From JBBSWB01 sp038046465 (lineage in GTDB: Archaea > Nanobdellota > Nanobdellia > Woesearchaeales > GW2011-AR9), in assembly GCA_038046465.1 (NCBI GenBank), contig JBBSWB010000085.1, forward strand, positions 1-14,628: DNA of 14,628 nucleotides. Direction: 5' to 3'. A model generated the notes under the pieces. The model worked only from the letters and a program-made list of their open reading frames with translations, was not told the origin of the DNA and made no database searches. Shown piece by piece: positions 5,637-12,372 of this stretch (its first letter is position 1; each line of letters starts with the position of its first letter). The position numbers were made by a program, and so were the translations under genes.

Positions 5637-5933
5637 ATGAAATTAACTATTGATACTCAGGTAGATACGCACGAAGATATTAAAAAAGTCTTGTTTATTC
5701 TGACTAATATTTTAGAAAAAAATAGTAGTTTAAGCAATAATTCTTTTGGTTCAGGTTTTGGCAATTCTAGTAATCCTACCCAGGCTGCTGATACTTCTGC
5801 TTTGATGAGCATGTTTGGAGACAGTTCTGCACCGGCTAAGGATCCTAATGCTCCGCCGGAGCTTACTGCTTTCTTTAATGCCATCAGTGAAAAAGAACAG
5901 AAAAAAGATGAACCTAAGATAGAATATTTTTAA
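5637..5933 (+). CDS. small conserved MKLTIDT-type protein of unknown function
   Basis: This 98-aa protein has three parts. Residues 1-29 (MKLTIDTQVDTHEDIKKVLF and on) form a beta strand and helix. The middle, about 30-68, is Ser/Asn/Gly-rich and probably disordered. The tail is acidic and ends PKIEYF. From memory, small proteins with this MKLTIDT start and a low-complexity middle recur in Woesearchaeota-like genomes; I could not verify that here. The N-terminal block is probably the conserved part and the tail may bind a partner. The start is supported by AAAGGTGAT ahead of the ATG. It follows the JAMM gene by 36 bp, so co-transcription is likely, and is followed by element B. Confidence 0.8.
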   Translation: MKLTIDTQVDTHEDIKKVLFILTNILEKNSSLSNNSFGSGFGNSSNPTQAADTSALMSMFGDSSAPAKDPNAPPELTAFFNAISEKEQKKDEPKIEYF

Positions 5934-5960
5934 ATTTGTATTTATTAATTTTTTATCTAG

Positions 5961-6101
5961 TTTTTTTCGTACGTATTTAGTTGCGTTCTTGGTGAGCAGG
6001 GCACGGCGCGATTACGGCATCTGAGTTTATACTCAATTTTTGGATGCCGTGCGCCTCCATTGGCACTGCTCACTTACCTAACTAAATACGTACTTTTTTT
6101 C
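5961..6101 (-). ncRNA. structured element B (candidate novel RNA), copy 2
   Basis: The annotated strand is the one matching element A. The terminal helix is 14 bp (5969-5982 with 6080-6093) and an inner helix pairs 5993-5999 with 6066-6072. The minus-strand internal loop reads TGCCAATGGA opposite GTGC. It is followed by the same GGCGC/GCGCC helix (6005-6009, 6051-6055), the same AATC bulge (6010-6013) and an 8-bp helix (6014-6021, 6043-6050). A small TGAGT/ACTCA hairpin (6022-6035) caps it. Only the loop, GC helix and bulge are identical to A; the rest differs in sequence but still pairs. TTTTTTTC occurs on both sides (5961-5968, 6094-6101), like a target duplication or two T-rich terminators. 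It lies between convergent genes, 1 bp from a stop codon. Confidence 0.55.
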
Positions 6102-6102
6102 T

Positions 6103-7350
6103 TTACAACAAAATCATTGCTACTCCTATTGCCATCAAGAAAGCAAAAACTCCTACAACGATCCTGCTAAATTTTCGCTCACCAAAGACATAAGCGATTC
6201 CTCCTTTGGTTAGCATATTAGTTATGGCAGCCAGGATAATCCCATTACAGATGAGATTTTCTCCAAGACCCTTATTGGCTAACTGGGATAGAGAAATAGT
6301 AATCGCATCAATATTTGCTAATCCTGAAATAAAACTAACCAAATAAACCCCATTTGAAGAAAGATAAATGTGGGCAATTTTAACTAAAGCTAAGATGGCA
6401 ACAAAAAAAAGGCTAAATTTTAAAGCCGGCCATAACGTAAAAGGAGAAGTCAATTTTATGTTTCCCACCGCCCTTTTAGATTTTCTCCACAGGAAATAAG
6501 AACACATTAAAGTAGCTAAAATCATTAAAAGTAGGGGTAACAATATTTTAATAAAGATGGTTCGATTAAGTGCAAAAACGATAATTAATATTCTTACAAA
6601 CATAGCCCCATTAGCTAAAATTACTCCTAAAGCCAGTGTTTGAGAAATATTTTTTTGTTTTTTACTTTTTGCTGCAAAACTGGAAGTTACGGCCATGCTG
6701 CTGGCTAATCCTCCAATAAGTCCAGTTAACCCCAGACCTTTTTCTCCTAACCATTTGATTAAAATATAACCAACAAAACTCATTCCTGATACAAAAACCA
6801 CCATCAGCCAAAAGAGGAAAGGGTTAAATAAGTCGTAAGGCCCATAATAGTGGTTATATTCGTATAATAAAGGCAGAATGACAAAAGCAATCAATGCAAA
6901 CTTCAAAGTGCCAGATAGTTCATATTTTTTAATTCGTTCCGCAAAATGATGTAATACCGACCGGGCATAAAGAATAACTGTAATTACTACTGCTAAAGCT
7001 GCAGCTAATCCTATGTCTCCATAATAACAAATAACTCCAATGAAGAAAGTTAAGAAACCAGCTACTTCAGAAGTTGCTCCGGCGTATTGTCTAGATCTAA
7101 AAGTAACCGTAAAATAAGAGATTAAGATAAGTAATCCCATTAAAGTTATTCCCACAATTAAAATCCACGGGTTGATAACCTCGCCTAGAAGAGCAGACAG
7201 AGCACCAAAAAGAGAAATCAGAGGAAAAGTTCGGATACCAGCATAATCATGCCCCCGTTTATGGTAACGGGCATACTCTCGTTCTAAACCGATTAATGCG
7301 CCCAATAATAGGGCTATAAATAAATTTTTAAATATAATTAATTCAACCAT
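6103..7350 (-). CDS. MgtC/SapB-DUF4010 integral membrane protein
   Basis: The 415-aa protein is hydrophobic throughout, with roughly 11-12 predicted transmembrane segments. The N-terminal 130 residues match the MgtC/SapB domain, including ALLLGALIGLERE near 13-25 and IRTFPLISLFGA near 39-50. The rest matches DUF4010, with the conserved GLTGLIGGLASSMAVTSS block near 208-225 and SGLANIDAITISL near 340-352. MgtC-type proteins are linked to growth in low magnesium and modulation of membrane ATPases; the role of the DUF4010 fusion is not established. The start is supported by GGTG (7356-7359), 5 nt ahead of the ATG. It has a long upstream region with two strong inverted repeats that probably form a structured leader. 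Confidence 0.9.
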   Translation of the reverse strand: MVELIIFKNLFIALLLGALIGLEREYARYHKRGHDYAGIRTFPLISLFGALSALLGEVINPWILIVGITLMGLLILISYFTVTFRSRQYAGATSEVAGFLTFFIGVICYYGDIGLAAALAVVITVILYARSVLHHFAERIKKYELSGTLKFALIAFVILPLLYEYNHYYGPYDLFNPFLFWLMVVFVSGMSFVGYILIKWLGEKGLGLTGLIGGLASSMAVTSSFAAKSKKQKNISQTLALGVILANGAMFVRILIIVFALNRTIFIKILLPLLLMILATLMCSYFLWRKSKRAVGNIKLTSPFTLWPALKFSLFFVAILALVKIAHIYLSSNGVYLVSFISGLANIDAITISLSQLANKGLGENLICNGIILAAITNMLTKGGIAYVFGERKFSRIVVGVFAFLMAIGVAMILL

Positions 7351-7355
7351 CTATG

Positions 7356-7488
7356 CACCAATTATAATGAAGGATATAAATAATTAATAAAAATAGTTAT
7401 ATCCTTCAAATATAATAAGGGCTTAAAAGTTATTAAAAACTTATCTCCCTTATTATACTTAGAATAATTCTTACTTTTATATATTTAA
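7356..7488 (-). promoter_or_regulatory. promoter and structured leader of the MgtC/DUF4010 gene
   Basis: On the minus strand a TATA-like stretch (about 7478-7488) predicts transcription starting near 7459. The leader would then hold an 11-bp stem (7447-7457 with 7411-7421) and a 12-bp stem (7397-7408 with 7368-7379), then GGTG (7356-7359) and the ATG. The second stem can extend by six pairs (7411-7416 with 7361-7366), using bases that also belong to the first stem and ending next to the ribosome site. The two states are thus partly exclusive, as in a switch. Confidence 0.45.
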
Positions 7489-7501
7489 TGGTTAAGCTTA
7501 A

Positions 7502-7648
7502 TAGAAAAAGTCGTCTGGGCCAAGATTTGAACGAGTAACTTCGATTCGTAAGACGAATTGGTAGTTCAGTTCTTTCTTTAAACAAGTTCTTTTTCTTAAC
7601 AGTTATACTTTTTAGAACTGAACGAGTGAAAGGCCTAGACTTTTTCTA
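7502..7648. repeat. inverted-repeat element C (MITE or structured RNA)
   Basis: An 11-bp terminal inverted repeat, TAGAAAAAGTC (7502-7512) with GACTTTTTCTA (7638-7648), is continued by GGCC/GGCC (7518-7521, 7632-7635). Inside are a 10-bp stem GTTCAGTTCT/AGAACTGAAC (7564-7573, 7614-7623) and a hairpin ATTCGT-AAG-ACGAAT (7544-7558). GAACGAGT occurs twice (7529-7536, 7620-7627). The outermost bases are TA on both ends, as for a TA target duplication. It shares no sequence core with elements A and B. It lies downstream of the small membrane protein gene and upstream of the MgtC promoter. Confidence 0.45.
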
Positions 7649-7668
7649 CGGAGTTAGTTGTAATATTT

Positions 7669-7986
7669 TCAAAGAATTCGATAACGGTCATAAACAGCAT
7701 AATCCATCAAATAAATTACCGCAAAAGCTAAAGCGCCAATGCCCATATATTTAGGCAGGTTTTCAGGATCTTGGGCGGCATCATAAACTCCAGCAGCAGC
7801 CCAGCTATCTCCAATACATCTCAAAATAGCCCGAGAACCAGTTCTAGCCAGAAGCGTAAGATGAGTAAGGCGTTTTGCAGTTTTAGTAATATTTAGTTCT
7901 TTAACGGCTTTACTGCTTAAGCTATGTTCTTCTACTAAATCCACTAAAGAGATTCTGCGGAGAAGTTCTTTGCCGATTCCTGCCAT
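7669..7986 (-). CDS. small hypothetical protein with one C-terminal membrane helix
   Basis: The 105-aa protein has a basic, helical N-terminal two thirds (KELLRRISLVDLVEEH, KTAKRLTHLTLLARTGSRAI) and one hydrophobic segment at about 81-98. It ends in a short basic tail, DRYRIL. It could be tail-anchored with the helical part in the cytoplasm. The start is well supported by GGAG (7991-7994), 4-5 nt ahead of the ATG, and a TATA-like stretch near 8010-8022. It is followed by element C and then the MgtC/DUF4010 gene on the same strand, and is divergent from the Fic gene. No family recognised. Confidence 0.72.
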   Translation of the reverse strand: MAGIGKELLRRISLVDLVEEHSLSSKAVKELNITKTAKRLTHLTLLARTGSRAILRCIGDSWAAAGVYDAAQDPENLPKYMGIGALAFAVIYLMDYAVYDRYRIL

Positions 7987-8097
7987 ATTTATCTCCAGAA
8001 ATAGCTATGTTTAAAAATATATCTGTTAGAAAGGGTATCTTTCAAGTGTTAGGGTCGGATAATTTATTTTAATAAACTGCTTTATTAAGCGAGGGGA

Positions 8098-8130
8098 GTC
8101 TACAAAAACGGCAGATTTATAAATGTAGAC
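8098..8130 (+). promoter_or_regulatory. Fic gene promoter framed by a GTCTAC/GTAGAC inverted repeat
   Basis: GTCTAC (8098-8103) and GTAGAC (8125-8130) are exact arms, extended outward by GGG/CCC past an A/A mismatch. The TATA box TTTATAAA (8116-8123) lies between them, 23-30 bp ahead of the ATG, as for a leaderless gene. Binding at the arms would control initiation. The same arms recur in the 3' end of the Fic gene. Confidence 0.5.
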
Positions 8131-8145
8131 ACCCTTTAATAAACT

Positions 8146-9066
8146 ATGTTTATAGAAATTAGAGAAAAAGGAAAAAGTAAGAAGTTTTATCTCGTTCATT
8201 CTTATAGGGATAAAAACAAAATTAGAAGAATTTCTCAATATTTAGGATCAAATCTTAGTGAAAAAAAATTATTGGAATTTAGGAAGAGAGCAGAGCAGCG
8301 CCTTTTAGAGGAAATTAAAGAACAAAATATTTTGGAATTTGAATTAACTAAAGAAGAGATTGAAATATTTAAGAACTATGAAAAAGACTTTGAGATCAGC
8401 CATTTACAAACACCAGACTGGAAAAAATTTACGGAAGATTTTACGTATAATACAAACGCCATAGAAGGTTCCACCGTTGCCCTTCCTGAAGTAAAAGAGT
8501 TATTGAATCAAAAAGAGAAACCTAAAAACCAGGACGAATTAGAAACGTTAAATGTTGCTAAGGCGGTTGAATATATAAAAATGAGTAACGAAAAAATGTC
8601 TATCGTCTTTATCAAGAAATTTCATTTCATTTGCTTTGAAGGAACCAAAAACTTTGCTGGAAAATTAAGAGAAGTTGAGGTTATAATCAGAGATGGTCAA
8701 GGAAATATAGTCCATCAAGGGGCTCCCGCAAAAGAGGTGGAGATCCTATTGAACGCTCTTTGTAGATGGTACGAGAAGCATAATCACAAATATCCGCCAC
8801 TTTTACTTGCGGCAGTAATACACAACGAATTTGAAAAGATTCATCCCTTTCAAGATGGCAATGGAAGAGTGGGGAGATTGCTATTGAATTACGTTTTACT
8901 GCGACATAAATATCGCCCTCTTAATATTAGATTTAAAGACCGAGCCAGATATTACAAATGCCTGCAGGTGTACAATCACAAAAACGATGTTAAATCGACA
9001 TTGAAATTTTTAGTAAATCAATATCGCTCGGGTGTCTACAAAATAAAAAGTAGACGCCTAAGTTAA
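8146..9066 (+). CDS. Fic-domain protein AMPylase (class II, with inhibitory motif)
   Basis: At 306 aa it carries the full Fic active site HPFQDGNGRVGR at 233-244, with catalytic His233. The conserved AGKLREVEVII flap lies near 171-181. An inhibitory helix motif TNAIEG (103-108) lies upstream of the Fic core, so Glu107 should block ATP binding in the resting state (class II). The N-terminal 60 residues start with a beta-rich segment FIEIREKGKSKKFYLVHSYR and continue as a basic helix. Such an N-terminus is common in archaeal Fic proteins and may bind nucleic acid or a partner. Fic enzymes transfer AMP from ATP to Ser, Thr or Tyr; the target is unknown. No separate antitoxin is visible. Leaderless start at ATG 8146. 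Hairpins with GTCTAC/GTAGAC arms lie at both gene ends. Confidence 0.92.
   Translation: MFIEIREKGKSKKFYLVHSYRDKNKIRRISQYLGSNLSEKKLLEFRKRAEQRLLEEIKEQNILEFELTKEEIEIFKNYEKDFEISHLQTPDWKKFTEDFTYNTNAIEGSTVALPEVKELLNQKEKPKNQDELETLNVAKAVEYIKMSNEKMSIVFIKKFHFICFEGTKNFAGKLREVEVIIRDGQGNIVHQGAPAKEVEILLNALCRWYEKHNHKYPPLLLAAVIHNEFEKIHPFQDGNGRVGRLLLNYVLLRHKYRPLNIRFKDRARYYKCLQVYNHKNDVKSTLKFLVNQYRSGVYKIKSRRLS
9031..9058 (+). repeat. GTCTAC/GTAGAC hairpin inside the 3' end of the Fic gene
   Basis: GGTGTCTAC (9031-9039) pairs with GTAGACGCC (9050-9058), nine pairs counting one G/T wobble, over a 10-nt A-rich loop. It ends 8 bp before the gene's final base. Its core arms equal those around the promoter, 930 bp upstream. 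Confidence 0.45.
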
Positions 9067-9150
9067 GGGCATGGCACTTTTAACAGCCTTAAACAGCAGC
9101 AGAAAAGTTATTTCTATTGATTTTAAGCTAGTTGGAGAAATCAATAAAGA

Positions 9151-9325
9151 GGCACAATTCGAAAAGTGAGTGATTTTGCTCGTTTTTGTAATTAGCTTTG
9201 GCGAGTAGTTAAGAAATATTCTTGTTTTAAGCTCCTCTCTACTGCATTTCTTGTAAGTCCAAAAATAGAACTAAGAAAAAAGTGAGTGATTTGAGAAATG
9301 TATCACTCATAAAACGGATAGTGCC
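9151..9325 (-). mobile_element. MITE-like element, copy 1 (inverted), 175 bp
   Basis: The element reads GGCACAATTCG at one end, and GGCACTATCCG at the other when read inward, giving 11-bp terminal repeats with two mismatches. An 8-bp duplication AATAAAGA flanks it exactly (9143-9150, 9326-9333). By eye it is the exact reverse complement of the two copies at 13620-13977. It carries two AAATCACTCACTTTT subterminal repeats, and the one near the ATCCG end pairs with TGAGTGAT to make an 8-bp hairpin. It encodes no protein, so it must move with a transposase from elsewhere. GGCACT ends plus 8-bp duplications recall IS6 or IS1595-type elements, which is inference. It inserted just ahead of the ligase promoter. 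Confidence 0.88.
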
Positions 9326-9339
9326 AATAAAGAACAACC

Positions 9340-9347
9340 TTTATATA
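9340..9347 (+). promoter_or_regulatory. TATA box of the DNA ligase gene
   Basis: TTTATATA lies 24-31 bp before the ligase ATG at 9371 with no Shine-Dalgarno, so the mRNA is probably leaderless. The MITE end is only 14 bp upstream, so the original upstream activating DNA has been displaced by 183 bp. Confidence 0.65.
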
Positions 9348-9370
9348 AACTAAATTATTTTCTTTAAAGC

Positions 9371-11071
9371 ATGGATTTTCAAAAATTAGCTGACTTATTT
9401 GAAGAATTAGAAGCAACTGCTTCTGGAAATAAAATGCGGGAGATTTTATCTTTATTCTTCAAAAAAGTACCTCCTGACGATATGGCTATGGTCGCTTATT
9501 TAACTCTAGGCAGAATTGCTTCCGAATATGAAGATGTGGTGTTGGGTATGGCTGAAATGTCCGTTCTTAAAGCTATTTCTACTGCTTCCGGAATAGAATT
9601 ATCTAAAGTTAAAAAACTCATGCAGGAAACTGGTGACGTAGGCCTAACTGCAGAAAAGATGTTACAAAAGAAACCGCAAACTTTAGTGCCGTTAGGCAAA
9701 TTAACCGTGCAAGAACTATTTCAAAAATTACATAAGATCACTACTTTAACTGGTACAGGATCACAGGAAGCCAAAACTAATACTTTAGCCACGCTGTTGC
9801 AGAAAGCTACGGACAAAGGAGCAAAATATCTGACCCGGATCGCTTTAGGAACTTTACGCATGGGTGTAGGAGATATGACGGTCTTAGATTCTTTAGCTAT
9901 AGCTTATACCGGAGAAAAAAAGAATAAAGAATTACTGGAACGAGCATATAATATCTGTCCGGATGTAGGGATTATTGCTGAAACTATCGCTAAGAAAGGG
10001 TTACCCGGAATAGAAAAAATTGAAGCTAAAGTTGGGCGGCCGATCAAGATGATGTTAGCGCAACGGGTTAAAGCTTTAGAAGAAATCGAGGAAAAAATCC
10101 CCGGCACTTTTGCGGTAGAAGGAAAATATGATGGCGAACGGGTTCAGGCGCATAAAACCAAAGGAAAAATTACTTTATTTTCCAGAAGATTAGATGACAC
10201 CACCAGCCAATTTCCGGATATCGTGGAATATTTAGGTAAAAATCTTGCCGCAGCAGAATTTATTATTGAAGGGGAGATTGTGGCTGTTGGTGAAAAAGGC
10301 AAATACGCAGCGTTCCAAATATTGATGCAGCGGAGAAGGAAAGAAAATATTGCTGAATATGTTAAAAAAGTTCCCGTAGAATTAAAAATATTTGATCTTC
10401 TTTATTTAAACGGGCAATCTTTGCTGGATAAGCCTTATCAGGAAAGGACGGACAAATTAAAAAAAATCCTTACTAAGAATAAACAGATAACTCTGGCTGA
10501 CCGCATTGACACTGATGATTTACAAGAATTAAATAAATTTTTTAAGGAAATGTTAGAGATTGGACATGAAGGAGTTATTGTAAAAGACCCCAATTCCCCT
10601 TATTTGGCTGGTACCCGCGGCTGGAACTGGATTAAATGGAAAAAAGAATATGAAAAAGAGATGATCGATACTTTTGATTTAGTCATTGTGGGGGCATTTT
10701 ATGGCCGAGGTAAACGGAGCGGAACTTACGGAGCTTTGTTATGTGCCAGCTATAATAAAAAAGAAGACACTTTTGAAACCGTTTGTAAATTAGGTACGGG
10801 ATTAACTGATGAAGTGTTAAATGAATTGCCTAAAATGCTAAGCAAGCATAAAGTTGACAAAAAGCCGAGCAGGGTGGTAATCAACAAAGAAATGGAACCA
10901 GAAGTCTGGTTTGAACCGGCGGTAGTAGTTGAAGTATTGGCTGCAGAAATTACTAAAAGCCCCTTCCATTCGTTAGGATTAGCATTAAGATTCCCGCGCT
11001 TTGTCCGTTTCCGGGAGAAAACCGCCGAACAGGCTACCACTAGCAAAGAGATTAAAGAGATGTATAAATAA
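9371..11071 (+). CDS. lig: ATP-dependent DNA ligase (archaeal LigI type)
   Basis: The full-length 566-aa ligase has three domains. The N-terminal DNA-binding domain covers about 1-220 (LGTLRMGVGDMTVLD near 159-173 is typical). The adenylation domain covers about 225-425. It has motif I EGKYDGERVQ with nucleophile Lys252, motif III FIIEGEIVAV (297-306), FDLLYL (341-346), motif IV EGVIVK (400-405) and motif V WIKWKKEY (420-427). The C-terminal OB fold covers about 430-566 and ends in the RFPRFVR box of motif VI (540-546). It seals nicks in DNA in replication and repair, joining Okazaki fragments with PCNA and FEN1 in archaea. All motifs are intact. The 303-bp upstream gap holds a MITE and the TATA box. 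The GNAT gene starts 16 bp after the stop and is probably co-transcribed. Confidence 0.97.
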   Translation: MDFQKLADLFEELEATASGNKMREILSLFFKKVPPDDMAMVAYLTLGRIASEYEDVVLGMAEMSVLKAISTASGIELSKVKKLMQETGDVGLTAEKMLQKKPQTLVPLGKLTVQELFQKLHKITTLTGTGSQEAKTNTLATLLQKATDKGAKYLTRIALGTLRMGVGDMTVLDSLAIAYTGEKKNKELLERAYNICPDVGIIAETIAKKGLPGIEKIEAKVGRPIKMMLAQRVKALEEIEEKIPGTFAVEGKYDGERVQAHKTKGKITLFSRRLDDTTSQFPDIVEYLGKNLAAAEFIIEGEIVAVGEKGKYAAFQILMQRRRKENIAEYVKKVPVELKIFDLLYLNGQSLLDKPYQERTDKLKKILTKNKQITLADRIDTDDLQELNKFFKEMLEIGHEGVIVKDPNSPYLAGTRGWNWIKWKKEYEKEMIDTFDLVIVGAFYGRGKRSGTYGALLCASYNKKEDTFETVCKLGTGLTDEVLNELPKMLSKHKVDKKPSRVVINKEMEPEVWFEPAVVVEVLAAEITKSPFHSLGLALRFPRFVRFREKTAEQATTSKEIKEMYK

Positions 11072-11087
11072 GGAGAGTCGAAGTGAA

Positions 11088-11531
11088 ATGAATTATTCTA
11101 TTACATTTAAGCCATTAGCAGAACTTACACCAGAAGAAAAAAAGGTTTTATTTGGATTAACCTGTATCCAAGAAGGCCATACTAGAAGCGTGTTTCAGCA
11201 ATGGTTACGGCATTCTAATCCTAAAGGGATGTATACAGCAATGGTAAACTTAGGCGAAGAAACCGTCGCCTGGGCGGCAGCAAGCACCCATGAACTTTGG
11301 CAAGAGGGTAAAATAGGTGTATTTGTGAAACCAGAATACCGAAAAAAGGGGCTAGCTCATCTTGCTTTAGATTCATTGCTGACCGAAACTAAAAAACATG
11401 AAGAACGATTCCCGAAGTATTGGCACTATAATAGGGGTCTAGAAAGGGTATTCCGGCCGATACTGGATCAGCATGGTTTAAAAGACCTGTCGAGAGATTA
11501 CGAAGAATACAATCGACAGATGGGGCAGTAA
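11088..11531 (+). CDS. GNAT-family N-acetyltransferase
   Basis: The 147-aa protein shows GNAT motif A: KIGVFVKPEYRKKGLAHLAL at about 81-100, where the V-x-P-x-Y-R-x-K-G-L-A pyrophosphate loop binds acetyl-CoA. The preceding strand AVAWAAASTHELW-like region (about 62-75) supplies the typical beta strands. It transfers acetyl groups to an unknown small molecule or protein. The open frame continues upstream into the ligase gene, but I place the start at ATG 11088, because GGAG at 11072-11075 lies ahead of it and the upstream extension would overlap the ligase coding end. It follows the ligase stop by 16 bp, so the two probably share a transcript, though no functional link is evident. Confidence 0.82.
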   Translation: MNYSITFKPLAELTPEEKKVLFGLTCIQEGHTRSVFQQWLRHSNPKGMYTAMVNLGEETVAWAAASTHELWQEGKIGVFVKPEYRKKGLAHLALDSLLTETKKHEERFPKYWHYNRGLERVFRPILDQHGLKDLSRDYEEYNRQMGQ

Positions 11532-11540
11532 ATAAAAACA

Positions 11541-11590
11541 TTTAAATAGGATATTGATAATTTAGCAGTATTGTTTTAACTTGAGGAGGT
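11541..11590 (+). promoter_or_regulatory. promoter and strong ribosome site of the matrixin-like gene
   Basis: TTTAAATA at 11541-11548 is a TATA box about 50 bp before the ATG, predicting a leader of about 25 nt. The leader ends in GAGGAGGT (11583-11590), 5 nt from the ATG and the strongest Shine-Dalgarno in the window. Confidence 0.55.
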
Positions 11591-11595
11591 AAAAA

Positions 11596-12351
11596 ATGAA
11601 ATTAAATTTAAGTTTGGTTATTTTAACAATAGTTTTAGTTGTATTTTCAGTAGCAGCCTCTGCTTCTATGCTGATTCCTGCTAATGATAGGGCTAAAGAA
11701 AACGCGCAAGCTCCGGAACACTCTCCAGTCATCGGTGATAACTGGGATTTGGAAAGGGTAGATTTTATTCACTACGCTAAACCTAGCAGTCCCGCTAAAG
11801 TGCCGGGAACTGATTCTTGCTACAAATTAATGGGCGTTAAATGGACTGTTTTACCAGTAAATTATGTAATTAATCCTACCAATTCGCAAGGTTTAACTGA
11901 GGAATTTGTAACCTCTTCTATATCAACCGCTGCAGAAACCTGGGATGGAGTCATCTCCAAAGACTTGTTTAACAATGTTTATGCAGTAGATTATGCTGCT
12001 CAATATGGCGTGCAAAATTACGTGAACGCGATTGCTTTTGGCGATTATCCAGAAAGCAATGTAATTGGCGTAACTTCGGTTTGGTACACCCGAGTTGGCA
12101 AGAAAATTGTTGAATTTGACATGCTGTTCAACACCAAATTTGCCTGGGGCGACAGCACTTTAAATCCTGCAGTTATGGATCTACAGAATATTGCTGCGCA
12201 CGAACTTGGACACAGTGTTGGGCTAAGCGACATTTACAGTTCCTCTTGTTCTGCAGTAACCATGTATGGCTATTCTTCTAATGGCGAAACTCAAAAGAGA
12301 ACCTTAGAACAGCCAGACGTAACTGGATTGCAGAAGATGTACGGAATTTAA
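11596..12351 (+). CDS. secreted matrixin-like zinc metalloprotease
   Basis: The 251-aa precursor starts with a signal peptide or anchor (hydrophobic 5-23, ASASM as a possible cleavage zone). The catalytic site HELGHSVGLSD at 202-212 is a metzincin motif, with His202, Glu203, His206 and Asp212 in place of the usual third His. A Met-turn follows at VTMYGY (Met223). The preceding region has CYKLMGVKW and PVNYVINPTN, like the first strands of archaeal matrixin-fold domains. Three cysteines (75, 218 and possible partners) could form disulfides outside the cell. It is expected to act at the cell surface on proteins or peptides; the substrate is unknown. It has its own promoter and a strong ribosome site. 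The next gene follows after 21 bp. Confidence 0.88.
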   Translation: MKLNLSLVILTIVLVVFSVAASASMLIPANDRAKENAQAPEHSPVIGDNWDLERVDFIHYAKPSSPAKVPGTDSCYKLMGVKWTVLPVNYVINPTNSQGLTEEFVTSSISTAAETWDGVISKDLFNNVYAVDYAAQYGVQNYVNAIAFGDYPESNVIGVTSVWYTRVGKKIVEFDMLFNTKFAWGDSTLNPAVMDLQNIAAHELGHSVGLSDIYSSSCSAVTMYGYSSNGETQKRTLEQPDVTGLQKMYGI

Positions 12352-12372
12352 ATTTTTTTAGGTTATTTTAGC

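Larger units (their letters stand above)
9071..9367 (+). pseudogene. possible 37-codon small gene split by the MITE
   Basis: From ATG 9071 a frame reads MALLTALNSSRKVISI and on to VGEINKE, then enters the MITE and stops at 9167-9169. Removing the MITE and one 8-bp duplication joins it in frame to QPLYKLNYFL and a stop at 9365-9367, giving 37 aa. It would overlap the ligase TATA box and has no ribosome site, so it may be a gene remnant or a chance frame. Confidence 0.25.

Noticed and set aside
7502..7648. tRNA-like signals (a GTTCAAATC T-loop-like string and TAGTTCAGT D-arm-like string)
   Set aside because: The T-loop-like string lies on the minus strand and the D-arm-like string on the plus strand. 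The T-stem does not pair and no full cloverleaf forms.
8026..8238. Minus-strand 70-codon frame over the Fic promoter
   Set aside because: It is antisense to the Fic start and promoter and has no motif.
11001..11087. Upstream extension of the GNAT frame
   Set aside because: It lies inside the ligase motif VI coding region and adds a basic peptide unlike any GNAT. ATG 11088 with GGAG upstream is preferred.
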